Shown here piece after piece: positions 14,848-24,162 of a stretch of DNA of 33,971 nucleotides. Every line of letters begins with the position of its first letter. The first letter of the stretch is position 1. Both the position numbers and the translations under genes were made by a program. Below the pieces are notes generated by a model. The model was not told the DNA's origin. It was given only the letters and a program-made list of their open reading frames with translations, and did no database searches. The stretch comes from Candidatus Bathyarchaeota archaeon (GTDB lineage Archaea > Thermoproteota > Bathyarchaeia > Bathyarchaeales > Bathycorpusculaceae). The stretch lies in the NCBI GenBank assembly GCA_012515445.1, contig JAAYYI010000073.1:1-33971 (forward strand), read 5' to 3'.

Positions 14848-15972
14848 ATGCCGCAAAGACTAATAGTTGTTAAAGTTGGCACAAACGCATTAACACATGA
14901 AGGTAAACTCGACGAAGCAAAAATCCGCAAATTAGTCAATCAAATAGCAGCCGCAACGAAAGCTGGAGACAAAATCATTTTTGTAACCTCCGGCGCGGTT
15001 GCAGCGGGTATAGCGGAACTAGGCATACCTGCGAAACCAAACGACGTAGTGTTTCAGCAAGCCGCCGCAGCAGCCGGTCAACCCGTGCTCATGGCGAAAT
15101 ATCGAGAGCTCTTCAAACCTCACGGATTAAAAGTAGCCCAGATACTGCTAACCGCCGAAGACTTATCCAACCGAGCCGCCTACGTGCACACATGCAACGT
15201 TCTGTCTATGCTTATGAAAACAGGCGTTATACCGATCATAAACGAAAACGACGTTGTTTCAGTGGCTGAGTTACGCCACCGTGAAGGCTACAAGGTAAAC
15301 TTTAGCGACAACGACCACCTCTCTGTACTCGTCGCCGGGGCAATCGGCGCAGACCTAACAATCATACTCTCAGACGTGAACGGACTCTACACAGCCGACC
15401 CCAGTGAACCCAGCGCAGAAATGATAAAAACTGTCGAGCAAATTACGCCTGAGCTGAAGAATTCGCTAAGCGGTAAAAGCAAACTTGGCCGAGGAGGTAT
15501 ACAGAGCAAAATAAAAGCAGCAGAGATAGCTACTTCCTGCGGCATACCGGTTGTGATTGCTAACAGCGACACGGATAACGTTATTGTTGATATCTTGGCT
15601 GGTAAAGATGTCGGTACATACTTCAAGGCGCAGTCTCCCATGACGGCGGTTAAACGCTGGATTGCATATGGCGCCGCTGTTAAAGGCAGCATAATCGTTA
15701 ATGCAGGCGCAAAAGAAGCTATACTCGATGGAAGCAGCCTCCTGCCAGTAGGCATAACCAAAGTCGTGGGAACCTTCAACGATGGCGATGTGGTAAGCCT
15801 AGAAGATGAAAGCCGCCATGAATTCGCACGTGGCAATCCCAACTACACCAGCAGCCAGTTAAATCTAATTAAGGGGCTGCAGGTATCAGAGGTACAGAAG
15901 AAACTCGGAGCCGACGCACCTAAAGAGGCTGTTGAGCACCGAAACATCCACTTAACAGAGGAAAAACAATGA
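14848..15972 (+). CDS. proB: glutamate 5-kinase
   Basis: Catalyses ATP-dependent phosphorylation of glutamate, the first step of proline synthesis. The 374 residues hold an amino-acid-kinase domain (about 1-255) with VVKVGTNALT, FVTSGAVAAG, the INENDVVS loop, FSDNDHLSVLVAGAIGADL and LSDVNGLYTADP. GKSKLGRGGIQSKIKAAEIA binds the nucleotide. A C-terminal PUA domain (about 275-355) includes GSIIVNAGAKEAILDGSSLLPVGI in part. PUA-containing enzymes are typical of the bacterial-style proB. Its TGA overlaps the ATG of proA, so the two are translated together. A TATA-like TTTTTAAG near 14799-14806 would give a leader of about 20 nt. No proC is present in the window. Confidence 0.95.
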   Translation: MPQRLIVVKVGTNALTHEGKLDEAKIRKLVNQIAAATKAGDKIIFVTSGAVAAGIAELGIPAKPNDVVFQQAAAAAGQPVLMAKYRELFKPHGLKVAQILLTAEDLSNRAAYVHTCNVLSMLMKTGVIPIINENDVVSVAELRHREGYKVNFSDNDHLSVLVAGAIGADLTIILSDVNGLYTADPSEPSAEMIKTVEQITPELKNSLSGKSKLGRGGIQSKIKAAEIATSCGIPVVIANSDTDNVIVDILAGKDVGTYFKAQSPMTAVKRWIAYGAAVKGSIIVNAGAKEAILDGSSLLPVGITKVVGTFNDGDVVSLEDESRHEFARGNPNYTSSQLNLIKGLQVSEVQKKLGADAPKEAVEHRNIHLTEEKQ

Positions 15973-17210
15973 TCAGAGAAATATGTGTACGCGCAAAATC
16001 AGCAGCGTATGAGATGAGTAAGCTGTCAGCGGAAGCAAAAAACAATGCACTCAATAAAATGGCTGAGGCACTAGAAGCTAATACAGCTGAGATTTTGGCG
16101 GCAAATAAGATCGATGTGCAGGAAGCAAGAAACAAAGGATTAAAGGCTTCACTGCTCGACCGCCTAGCACTGGATCAGAAGAAAATTCAGACCATGGCAA
16201 AGGAGCTGCGTGAAGTCGCCGCACTAGCTGACCCCATCGGAACCGTACTAGCAACATGGACAAGGCCAAACGGCTTAATCATCAGTCAGATTCGCGTCCC
16301 AATGGGTGTAATAGGCGTAATATACGAGTCACGTCCTAACGTCACCTCGGACTCAGCGGGCATCTGCGTAAAGTCAGGCAACGCCGTCATCCTAAGAGGC
16401 GGCTCAGATGCACTTCACTCAAACGTCGCAATCGGCAAAGTACTGCGCGACGCGCTCGTCCCAACCGAGGTTCCCTCCGACGCCGTGCAAATCGTTAATT
16501 CAGCAAGCCGCAAAGACGCCGAGGAACTCATGACCATGCGCGACTACATCGACGTGCTGGTTCCAAGAGGCGGCGCCGACCTAATCAGGACAACGATTGA
16601 GAAGTCACGTATCCCAGTCATCGAGACAGGCACGGGCAACTGCCATATCTACGTCGAGGAAGACGCAGACCTCGTAAAAGCCACACCGATCGTAATCAAC
16701 GCTAAAGTACAGCGCCCAGGAGTATGCAACGCAGCAGAGAAACTCCTTGTAGACAGTAAAATCGCCAAATCCTACCTGCCAACCGTCATCGCAGAGCTGC
16801 GCAAGAGCGGTGTGGAAGTCAGAGGCGACGAATCCACATGCAGAATCGTACCCGACGTAAAAGCAGCCACCACACAAGACTGGTACACAGAATACCTCGA
16901 CCTGATAATAGGCGTCAAAGTCGTCAACGGCTTAGACGAAGCAATCGAACACATCAACAAATACGGAACACACCACTCAGATAGCATCATCACACGCGAC
17001 TTCGCCAAAGCGCAACGCTTCCTAAAAGAAGTCGATTCAGCGGCAGTCTACTGGAACGCCTCGACACGCTTCACTGACGGCAACCAATTCGGCTTAGGCG
17101 CCGAAATCGGAATCAGCACACAGAAGCTGCATGCACGCGGACCCATGAGCCTACAGCACCTCACAACGACAAAGTATGTTGTGGTAGGCGACGGACAAAT
17201 CCGCAAATAA
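15969..17210 (+). CDS. proA: gamma-glutamyl phosphate reductase
   Basis: The NADPH-dependent second enzyme of proline synthesis; it reduces gamma-glutamyl phosphate to glutamate semialdehyde. The 413 residues have the aldehyde-dehydrogenase-like fold. Seen are the family strip VPMGVIGVIYESRPNVTSDS, the GGSDALHSN segment, VPRGGADLI, and IETGTGNCHIYVEEDADL. The catalytic Cys is in QRPGVCNAAEKLLVD. FTDGNQFGLGAEIGISTQKLHARGPMSL is the family's C-terminal signature. Length is normal and no key motif is missing. It is coupled to proB by a four-base overlap (ATGA) and ends a few bases from the convergent regulator. Confidence 0.96.
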   Translation: MIREICVRAKSAAYEMSKLSAEAKNNALNKMAEALEANTAEILAANKIDVQEARNKGLKASLLDRLALDQKKIQTMAKELREVAALADPIGTVLATWTRPNGLIISQIRVPMGVIGVIYESRPNVTSDSAGICVKSGNAVILRGGSDALHSNVAIGKVLRDALVPTEVPSDAVQIVNSASRKDAEELMTMRDYIDVLVPRGGADLIRTTIEKSRIPVIETGTGNCHIYVEEDADLVKATPIVINAKVQRPGVCNAAEKLLVDSKIAKSYLPTVIAELRKSGVEVRGDESTCRIVPDVKAATTQDWYTEYLDLIIGVKVVNGLDEAIEHINKYGTHHSDSIITRDFAKAQRFLKEVDSAAVYWNASTRFTDGNQFGLGAEIGISTQKLHARGPMSLQHLTTTKYVVVGDGQIRK

Positions 17211-17218
17211 CCCTTTTT

Positions 17219-18076
17219 CTATTTTGACATTTCTTTCAGCAAACACCATAAGTGCTCAATTACTTTTTGACCTTTATGCCTTGGAATGTTTGCCATAACC
17301 AACAGGTTGCTTGAGAAGCTTTCTTCATGTATATCATACACACTTATCCAGCCTTCTGTATGTACATTTACGCCGCCGTCTTTTGGTGTGCATAGTATTT
17401 CGAAGTATTTTGGTGCAGTTAATCCTAAACCGCTGGGAATCCCTAAACGTCCACGCAGGTAACCCTCTCGTTGCGCTTCAACTGTTATGCCTTCTAGATT
17501 TATCCATTCTTGGATTTTAGCTGTAACTTCTTTAAGTGAATGTCCGGACACGAAGATATTCGCTGTCGTGCGATGATGTTCCGCTTGTATTTGGGATTGA
17601 GGAGCTTCCGCTTTTTTGTTTCGGGGCTTGACTATTCGATAGAATAAGTACAATGCCACCAAGCCAGTGACTGACCCAAATAATGCTCGTGTGGTGATAA
17701 AAACATCAATGTACCCTGTGATGTTGAAGAAAATAATCAACGCTATACTGACAACGTCTATAGTGAGTGCAGCCATCCAGAAGCGTTTCCACCAGAGCTT
17801 TTTCTCATGGATAGAATAGTCCGGTTCGGGAAATTCAATCATTAATTTTGCACCGGCCTTGCCTTTTTCGGAGAGCAAGTATTGACCTGACTCATTTTTG
17901 GATAGGAGATCGCCTAGAATTTTTAGGTGGTAATTCAAAGTACCGGTGTTACTGATGTTAACGACTGCCAAGAGTTCTGTGTAGGTTAGGCTGCCTGTTT
18001 TGTTTAGTTCGACAAGAATCTTTCGTCTGGTCTCGTCTTTTAGGATTTTATGGAGCGAAGTCAAGTCAGCGTTCAT
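17219..18076 (-). CDS. winged-helix transcriptional regulator with two membrane helices
   Basis: The 285-residue product begins with an ArsR-type winged helix (MNADLTSLHKILKDETRRKI, then SLTYTELLAVVNISNTGTLNYHLKIL, the recognition helix, and YLLSEKGKAGA as wing). Two hydrophobic helices follow (about 105-125 and 133-152), then a soluble C-terminal domain of about 120 residues (IFVSGHSLKEVTAKIQEWIN to the end). A membrane-tethered regulator sensing an envelope or membrane signal is a fair inference. ATG 18076 is chosen because the open frame upstream to 18658 runs through the end of the hydrogenase N-subunit gene and does not look coding. It lies just after the hydrogenase block, behind a T-rich terminator, so a direct role there is uncertain. 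Confidence 0.8.
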   Translation of the reverse strand: MNADLTSLHKILKDETRRKILVELNKTGSLTYTELLAVVNISNTGTLNYHLKILGDLLSKNESGQYLLSEKGKAGAKLMIEFPEPDYSIHEKKLWWKRFWMAALTIDVVSIALIIFFNITGYIDVFITTRALFGSVTGLVALYLFYRIVKPRNKKAEAPQSQIQAEHHRTTANIFVSGHSLKEVTAKIQEWINLEGITVEAQREGYLRGRLGIPSGLGLTAPKYFEILCTPKDGGVNVHTEGWISVYDIHEESFSSNLLVMANIPRHKGQKVIEHLWCLLKEMSK

Positions 18077-18257
18077 GGCTGCTATTTCAGTGTAAGTTAG
18101 ATTTAGGGTTTGTTGACTAATTCCCTCGTCAAAACCGCGGAGCAAGCTTGTACGGTCGCCACAACCAAACAGCAACGCAACCCAGACCCAGAACCAGAAA
18201 CGATTGTTTATGCAATAAAGTTGTGGAAGCTGAAGTAGCAGGTCCGTGTTCTCTTTT

Positions 18258-18300
18258 TCTTCTAATTTAAAAAAACGATTAAAAATAAAAGAAAATGGTT
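18258..18300 (-). terminator. T-run terminator after the hydrogenase block
   Basis: On the minus strand, directly after the N-subunit stop, the sequence is ATTTTCTTTTATTTTTAATC then seven T. Several U-runs in a row is the usual archaeal termination signal. Nothing else is seen in the rest of the 230-base gap (18077-18306). Confidence 0.65.
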
Positions 18301-18306
18301 TTTGGG

Positions 18307-19806
18307 TTATCCCATAACCCAGGGAAGTTGGCTTATTATCGGCTGTATCAGCTGCAGAACTGTGTCGGGGAACAAGCCCAGTATAAAGACCGCTGCGACC
18401 ATTATGAACACCGGGATCAGTATGCGTTTGTCTTCTTTGATTGTTGTTTCGACGCTGGATTTCTTGCCGTACATTACGTTTATGAGGCGGAAGATGTAGG
18501 CTGTCTGTAGTACGCTTGTCAGGACACCGATAACGGCGAGCCAAGCATACTCTGCGCTGATTGCCGCGGTGAAGACCAAGTATTTTCCTATGAAGCCGCC
18601 CAGTGGTGGAACACCAGCAAAGCTCAAACCAGCCATAACCAGCGCAAGACTGGTCCAAGGCATCTTTTTGCCGACGCCTGAGAAGTCGCTTAGTGTCTTG
18701 AAGCCTTTGCTGTTAATTATGCCGACCGCCATGAACGCGAGTGCAGTGGTTATGCCGCCGATCAGGAAGAAGTACAGGTTTCCGGCGAGACCAAGAGCTG
18801 TAACACTAGTGATTGCGACGAGGTTGTAGCCGACGTCTGCGACGCAGATGTATGCAACCATGCGTTTGATGTCATTTTGTATCAGTGCAAAGAGGTTGCC
18901 CACAATCATGGTTAGGGCTGCCAATACTGCAAGCATTATTGTCCAATCAAACACGCTGGGCAGTATTATGAAGAGTAGTATTCTGATTAGGATGTAGTAG
19001 CTGCCTTGATCAACGAGCGCGGATAGGAATGCTGCTGAGGGTGCAGGTGCCGCTGTGTATGCGTCTGGTAGCCAGAAGTGGAATGGTACGATTGCTGCTT
19101 CAATCGCGTAGCCGGCGATTATGAACACGAACGAAACTATTAGCAGAGTCATGTCTGAACCACTTAATGCGCCGATTGCCTCGCGTAATGCAACATAGTT
19201 GAGGGTGCCTGTTATGCCGTAAACGATTGAGAGGCCAAATAGTACGAATGCTGAAGCGATAATGACCATTACTAGATACTTTAGTGTGGCGTTTAGTGTG
19301 AAGGCGTTTTTACGGTATAGCATCAAAAACGCTGCGGCGGCTGTTGCCGCTTCCCAGAATATGAAAAACGTTAACAGGTCGCCTGCTAGTACTGCGCCAA
19401 TTAATGCGCCTGTCAGTATAAGCATTGATGCAAGGTATCTGTCGGATGGGCGATCGCATGAGTTAACGAAGTATACGGTGTAGACTATGACTACGGCGCT
19501 TATGGCGACTATTATGATTGCCATAAAGATGGAGATGGCGTCTATGTAGAATGATGTAGCGATTGCAGCGTTAACGTTACCATCTAAGGTTAAAGTGATC
19601 GGGGAGGGGGTTGCGTTGCCGCTGTAGTAGCTTAGAACCAAATTTATTACTGTGACCGCTGCGACTGCGAAGACCGTTAAGAACCAGCCGAGTGAGAGGC
19701 CGGTTTTGTGTGGGCTGTTACGGATTACCTTAAAGATAGGTATAGTTAGGATGGCTGCGACGATTAATGTAAAGATCGGCAATATAACGTCTAGTAAGTT
19801 GATCAT
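18307..19806 (-). CDS. NuoN-like antiporter subunit of the membrane-bound hydrogenase
   Basis: The 499 residues form about 14 membrane helices of the proton-translocating antiporter family (NuoN/FpoN). Signatures include LTFFIFWEAATAAAAFLMLY, VPFHFWLPDAYTAAPAPSAA with the Lys/His ion path, and VADVGYNLVAI. SFAGVPPLGGFIGKYLVF follows further on. It is the last gene of the block, one base after the M gene, and is followed by a T-run terminator. It should be one of three ion-pumping modules of the complex. It could be labelled nuoN or fpoN in routine annotation, but the catalytic genes of this operon are of hydrogenase type, so no complex-I symbol is given. Confidence 0.93.
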   Translation of the reverse strand: MINLLDVILPIFTLIVAAILTIPIFKVIRNSPHKTGLSLGWFLTVFAVAAVTVINLVLSYYSGNATPSPITLTLDGNVNAAIATSFYIDAISIFMAIIIVAISAVVIVYTVYFVNSCDRPSDRYLASMLILTGALIGAVLAGDLLTFFIFWEAATAAAAFLMLYRKNAFTLNATLKYLVMVIIASAFVLFGLSIVYGITGTLNYVALREAIGALSGSDMTLLIVSFVFIIAGYAIEAAIVPFHFWLPDAYTAAPAPSAAFLSALVDQGSYYILIRILLFIILPSVFDWTIMLAVLAALTMIVGNLFALIQNDIKRMVAYICVADVGYNLVAITSVTALGLAGNLYFFLIGGITTALAFMAVGIINSKGFKTLSDFSGVGKKMPWTSLALVMAGLSFAGVPPLGGFIGKYLVFTAAISAEYAWLAVIGVLTSVLQTAYIFRLINVMYGKKSSVETTIKEDKRILIPVFIMVAAVFILGLFPDTVLQLIQPIISQLPWVMG

Positions 19807-19807
19807 T

Positions 19808-21424
19808 TTAGATGCCTCCGAAGGCGACTGTTTGTATTAACTGCAGGAAGAAAGACGGGTAAATCCCGATTAGCACGACTAGCACAACAAGAATTGCCAG
19901 AGCCGCCTTCATGTAATTGGGTATATCGACGATTCTGTGGCCATGTTCTGCTTCTTCTGCGGGGGCTGCTGCGTGAGAGTCATGTGTTGCTCCGTGCGCT
20001 GTGTGTACATCAACTTCTGCTTCGCCTTGGGCTCTGCCTAAGAAAACTTTGGAGATGAAGCGTAGTGCGTAAGCCAGTGAGAACACCGTTGCAATTAGCA
20101 TCAATGCGGTGGGTATAATGTAGAAGCTATCCACGGATATTATCTGGAAGGCTCCGACGAACAGGAAAAATTCGCTGATAAAACATGCCAGCGGCGGTAT
20201 GCCTGCAATGCTTAATGCTGCGATTATGCCTGAAACTGCTGAGAAGGGCATCTTAGATGCTAAGCCACCCATCTTGCGTACATCTCTTTCTTCTGTCTGG
20301 TGCATAACGCCGCCAGCGGTTAAGAAGAAGAGACCTTTGCTTGCTGCGTGAGTAATTATGTGCAGTACTGTGCCGACGACTGCGATTGCAGTAGCCGACG
20401 AGAGCAGGACAACGTTTCCTGATGCGAGCGCAACTGGGAACAGTGAAAGGCCGAACATAATGTAGCCCATGTGGGCGATGCTTGAGTACGCGATTATGCG
20501 CTTAATGTCTGATGCAACAAGCGAGAGCAGTGAGCCGAAGAAGGCTGTGACTACACCGATGACTGAGAGGACATGTAGGAAGTCTGTGCCGAATGCTACT
20601 CCGACGGATGGGAAAACCATGCCAAACGACATTCTTATGATGGCGTAAGCTCCTGCGCTGATGATGACACCGGATAGCAGTGCGGACATAGGTGCGGGTG
20701 CTTCTGAGTGGGCGTCAGGTAGCCACATATGAACTGGGAACACAGCCATCTTGACTGCAAATCCGCCTGTTAGGGCGATTAGGATCCATTTTGCGATTTC
20801 AGAGTTTGCCCCAGTTGCTAAGATGCTTTGTGCTGTCAACATATCGGTTTGGCCAGTAATGTAGTAGGTTGCTCCTATGCCTAAGAGGACGAAGACTGCG
20901 CCTGCGTGAGTGAATATGAAGAGTTTTAGTGCTTGACGGTAACTGTTGCGGTAGCCCCATTCGCCGACTATGAAGTAGGCGGGGACAAGCATGAGTTCCC
21001 AACAGAAGTAGAAGAGAATCATGTTGCTGGTTAGGAATAGGCCGATTATACCTACGCTAAGCATAGTTAACAGGGCGTAGTATGCTGGGAGGTTCTTTTT
21101 GCCAGCCATGTAATTGATTGAGTACAGCGAGCAAACGAAAATCAGCACTAAGCTGATTAGAGCGATTGATGCGCTTATGCCGTCAGTGAAGAGTGTAAAC
21201 TTTGTTTCAAGTATCGAAGGTATCCAAGAGTACTCTTCGATGTACTGGTGTGTAGCACTTTCCAGTATCGTTGGGATAGTGCTTGCGACTAGTACCATGT
21301 TGAGTGCTGCTATGGCGGCGACAAAGAATGCGGCGCCCTTAATTGATTTTTTACCCACTAAGTAAACTAGGGGTATACAGATTGAGGTGATAGCGAATAC
21401 TGAGAGTAAGATTGGTAGCGTCAT
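19808..21424 (-). CDS. NuoM-like antiporter subunit of the membrane-bound hydrogenase
   Basis: The 538-residue, 14-helix antiporter-like subunit shows the M-type motifs ILFYFCWELMLVPAYFIVGEWG (conserved Glu of the ion channel), FPVHMWLPDAHSEAPAPMSA and YSSIAHMGYIMFG. GIPPLACFISEFFLF is also present. The loop before the last helix (about residues 471-497) carries an unusual His- and Glu-rich insert (HTAHGATHDSHAAAPAEEAE then HGHR, six His). It could bind a metal ion or simply be a flexible linker. The gene lies five bases after L and one base before N, indicating one transcript. Confidence 0.93.
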   Translation of the reverse strand: MTLPILLSVFAITSICIPLVYLVGKKSIKGAAFFVAAIAALNMVLVASTIPTILESATHQYIEEYSWIPSILETKFTLFTDGISASIALISLVLIFVCSLYSINYMAGKKNLPAYYALLTMLSVGIIGLFLTSNMILFYFCWELMLVPAYFIVGEWGYRNSYRQALKLFIFTHAGAVFVLLGIGATYYITGQTDMLTAQSILATGANSEIAKWILIALTGGFAVKMAVFPVHMWLPDAHSEAPAPMSALLSGVIISAGAYAIIRMSFGMVFPSVGVAFGTDFLHVLSVIGVVTAFFGSLLSLVASDIKRIIAYSSIAHMGYIMFGLSLFPVALASGNVVLLSSATAIAVVGTVLHIITHAASKGLFFLTAGGVMHQTEERDVRKMGGLASKMPFSAVSGIIAALSIAGIPPLACFISEFFLFVGAFQIISVDSFYIIPTALMLIATVFSLAYALRFISKVFLGRAQGEAEVDVHTAHGATHDSHAAAPAEEAEHGHRIVDIPNYMKAALAILVVLVVLIGIYPSFFLQLIQTVAFGGI

Positions 21425-21429
21425 TTCTT

Positions 21430-23388
21430 TTACACTCCTACAGTTAAGACGATTAACACTATTATTATGATGAAGCCGACCACTGCAGCTGCAACGTAGT
21501 TACGGAAGCTGTCTGATGGTCCCTTCTTAAGTCCCGTTACGTGCCCCGGTTCCGCAGCCATGGCGATGTCTGTGCCAAGTTTGTCTGGTCCGCGTCCGAA
21601 CACTGCATTTTCAAAGCGTGTTAGTGCTTCAGAGAGTTTTGTTATGCCTTTACCGATTGCATAGTAGAAGTCGTCTACGAAATACTTGTGGTTGAGTAGC
21701 GTTGTAAGCGGGTTTTTGCCTGCTGCGATATTGCGTATTCCGTTGAAGCCTTTGTAGTAGCTCCAGTATGCCATTATGAACACTGGTGCAAGCAGACCCA
21801 TGAATATTGGGAATTCAAGGCTTGTGAAGGCAGCGGCTAAGGAGACTTCGCTGGCTAATTCAGGGTTCAGGAAGGTAACGACCAGAGGTTCAGCGATTCC
21901 CCAGATTATGCATAAAACCGCCAGGATAGCGGCTGGGATCAGCATTATCTTGGGGGATTCATGTATGTGGACTTCTTTTAGGTAATCGTTTTGTTTACCC
22001 ATGAAGACTAAGCTGAACATGCGTACGCAGTAAGCGAATGTGATTGCGGTTGTAGCGTAGAGTATGATTGTTTGAATTAAGCCTGCCGTTGTTGCGATTT
22101 CGGCGATGCTTTCAAGGATTAATCCTTTGCTGAAGAACGCTGCGAAAGGCGGTAAACCGCTTGTGGTAATAATCATGATTAGCATTAACGCAAAGCTTAT
22201 CGGCATCGCTTTCTTGAGGCCACCCATCAAGCGCATGTCTCTTGTTCCCAGCGCATGAATGATGCCGCCCGCTAAGAGGAACCCGAGACCTTCGAAGAAT
22301 GCGTGGCTGACCATGTGGAAGAGGCTTCCGAAGTAACCGATTGATTCTGCACCATGGAAAGCTGCCCCTAAACCTGCCATCATGAAGCCTATTTGGCTAA
22401 CTGTTGAGTACGCGAGAACTCCTTTGATGTCGGTTGTCATTAAGCCCAATGAGGCGCCGATGAACGCTGTTATTACACCTATCCAGGTGATTGTTGGGAA
22501 CCAAGCGACGTTTAAGGCTGCCATCAGAGTGGGCGCAACTGAGAAAATTACGATGAATCTAGCAAGCAGAAAGATACCTGCTTTAACCATTGTGGCGGCG
22601 TGGAGTAGCGCGGAAACTGATGTCGGTGCCTCCATTGCACTGTATAGCCATGTGAAGAGCGGGAACTGAGCTGATTTAGAAACTGCACCGCCTAATACCA
22701 GGAAAGCTGCGATTATAAGCAAGCTTGTATCGAGTGTTCCTGCTGCCGCATTTGTTTGTATACCGTCCATTAAGCCGTGGAAGCTAAAGGTGCCGAACAT
22801 GTAGAACATGATGCCGATTGCTGCCAGTAGACAGATGTCACCGATGCGGGTCATTAGAAAAACTTTAACACCGCTGTGGATTGATTCCGGTTTCTTGTAC
22901 CAGAAGCTAATCAGCGAGTAGCTACATAAGCCGACCATTTCCCAGAAGATAAACATCTGTAATACGTTGTCGGAAATTACTAAGCCAATCATTGAGCCGA
23001 TGAAGAGCAACAGTAGATAGTAGTATCGTGTGAGGCCTTCTTCGCCCTTCATGTAGCCCTGTGAGTAGACAGCGATGATTACACCAAAGAATGCAACTAG
23101 GCAGGTGAAGAATACACTTAGAGCATCAATATAGACGCCTGCGGTTATGTTTACTCCTTCAACGCCTGGGATCCAGTTTATTGTGGAGTAAACGGCTTCA
23201 CCGTGACCTTGTAATATACCAGGTACCAGTATCGCGGCTAATGCGACGACGACACCCATTATTGCAATTACGTAATAGTTCCTTGCTTTTTCGCTATATT
23301 TAGCGATGACTGGAACGAATAAGCTTGCTATGAGTGGGACAATCCAGACTGCCCATGCAGAATATGTTGCTAATTCTTCAAGTAACAT
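21430..23388 (-). CDS. NuoL-like antiporter subunit of the membrane-bound hydrogenase
   Basis: The longest antiporter-like subunit, 652 residues, with about 16 helices and a long C-terminal extension, as in NuoL. Motifs are LQMFIFWEMVGLCSYSLISF (channel Glu), QFPLFTWLYSAMEAPTSVSA with ALLHAATMVKAGIFLLAR, and LAYSTVSQIGFMMAGLG. GLPPFAAFFSKGLIL follows. After residue about 500 comes the lateral part with helices and loops; LNHKYFVDDFYYAIGKGIT resembles the usual end of the family. In complex I this extension makes the long amphipathic helix along the membrane arm. The start overlaps the stop of the K gene by one base. Confidence 0.94.
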   Translation of the reverse strand: MLLEELATYSAWAVWIVPLIASLFVPVIAKYSEKARNYYVIAIMGVVVALAAILVPGILQGHGEAVYSTINWIPGVEGVNITAGVYIDALSVFFTCLVAFFGVIIAVYSQGYMKGEEGLTRYYYLLLLFIGSMIGLVISDNVLQMFIFWEMVGLCSYSLISFWYKKPESIHSGVKVFLMTRIGDICLLAAIGIMFYMFGTFSFHGLMDGIQTNAAAGTLDTSLLIIAAFLVLGGAVSKSAQFPLFTWLYSAMEAPTSVSALLHAATMVKAGIFLLARFIVIFSVAPTLMAALNVAWFPTITWIGVITAFIGASLGLMTTDIKGVLAYSTVSQIGFMMAGLGAAFHGAESIGYFGSLFHMVSHAFFEGLGFLLAGGIIHALGTRDMRLMGGLKKAMPISFALMLIMIITTSGLPPFAAFFSKGLILESIAEIATTAGLIQTIILYATTAITFAYCVRMFSLVFMGKQNDYLKEVHIHESPKIMLIPAAILAVLCIIWGIAEPLVVTFLNPELASEVSLAAAFTSLEFPIFMGLLAPVFIMAYWSYYKGFNGIRNIAAGKNPLTTLLNHKYFVDDFYYAIGKGITKLSEALTRFENAVFGRGPDKLGTDIAMAAEPGHVTGLKKGPSDSFRNYVAAAVVGFIIIIVLIVLTVGV

Positions 23389-23705
23389 TATGCTTCAACC
23401 TCACTTTCTTCTTCTGCCTTTTCCTGCATCTTTGCAACGATCTTGGAAATGTCACTTGTACCGTAGCGTTTTGAAACGATAACGAGTAACGCCAAGATTA
23501 CTGCGCTCACCGCGGTGTCAACTGAGAACGCTAAAATCAGCAGCGCCTGACCTACTCCGTTGGGGGAGGCAAGCATAATGAAATTCAGCGTAGCCGCTGT
23601 TGCGATAAGCTCGATTGAGATGAACACTTTCAGCAACTGGCGGTTTGTTAGTAAACCGTAGATGCCGATGAGTAACATAACGAGTGATAATATGACGTAG
23701 TCCAT
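23388..23705 (-). CDS. NuoK-like subunit
   Basis: A 105-residue, three-helix membrane protein (helices about 3-20, 27-46 and 54-77) with a charged, Glu-rich C-terminal tail (KAEEESEVEA). The first conserved acidic residue of NuoK is kept (Glu32 in FISIELIA). The second position is Asp63 (LAFSVDTAVSA), where bacterial NuoK has Glu; both belong to the central acidic axis that carries protons. It overlaps J and L by one base on each side. Confidence 0.92.
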   Translation of the reverse strand: MDYVILSLVMLLIGIYGLLTNRQLLKVFISIELIATAATLNFIMLASPNGVGQALLILAFSVDTAVSAVILALLVIVSKRYGTSDISKIVAKMQEKAEEESEVEA

Positions 23706-24160
23706 TACTTCTTCCTCCGCTCGTATAGAACAATGCTGATACCCAAAGCCAACGTTAAAATCACAATTGCTTGGAGCACAACGTCTATGCCTCTAAGGTT
23801 CCAGAGGGCTTCTCCGAAGTCAACGTCTGCCGCCACGTTTGAGGTGCCGGAGACTGAGAGGAAAATCGCTGGTAACGATAATAATATGCCTGCGCCGACT
23901 AAACCGCCGGTGCGGACAGGGGAAGCTTTTCTAGCTGGTTTTTCACCCAGCATTTCGCCGGATAGAAACAGAATAGCTAGAGTACCGACGCTTACTGCAA
24001 ACTGGAATATACCAGCGTACAATGCGCCGCTTAATACATATATTAAAGCTGTAAACAGAAAGGTCCCCGCTAAGGCGGCTACCGAGTAGACGACTTCATC
24101 GAGGAATAATGCAAGTATGGCTGAAATGATTAATCCAACAGCTAAGATTTCAATTATCAT
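23705..24160 (-). CDS. NuoJ-like subunit
   Basis: A 151-residue membrane protein with five helices. The order is typical of NuoJ: an N-terminal helix with ALFLDEVVYSVAALAGTFLF, a middle helix AGIFQFAVSVGTLAILFLSG, and the last helix VVLQAIVILTLALGISIVLY. The YAGIFQFAVSVG stretch corresponds to the conserved Y.aavQ.lvYvGA of complex I. It lies two bases after I and overlaps K by one base. Separate J and K genes together with A are usual in complex I but not in the smallest energy-converting hydrogenases. Confidence 0.9.
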   Translation of the reverse strand: MIIEILAVGLIISAILALFLDEVVYSVAALAGTFLFTALIYVLSGALYAGIFQFAVSVGTLAILFLSGEMLGEKPARKASPVRTGGLVGAGILLSLPAIFLSVSGTSNVAADVDFGEALWNLRGIDVVLQAIVILTLALGISIVLYERRKK

Positions 24161-24162
24161 TG

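Noticed and set aside
18077-18658. Long N-terminal extension of the winged-helix regulator
   Set aside because: The extension runs through the 3' end of the hydrogenase N-subunit gene and a T-rich terminator, and its composition (Trp, Cys, Arg rich) is not protein-like.
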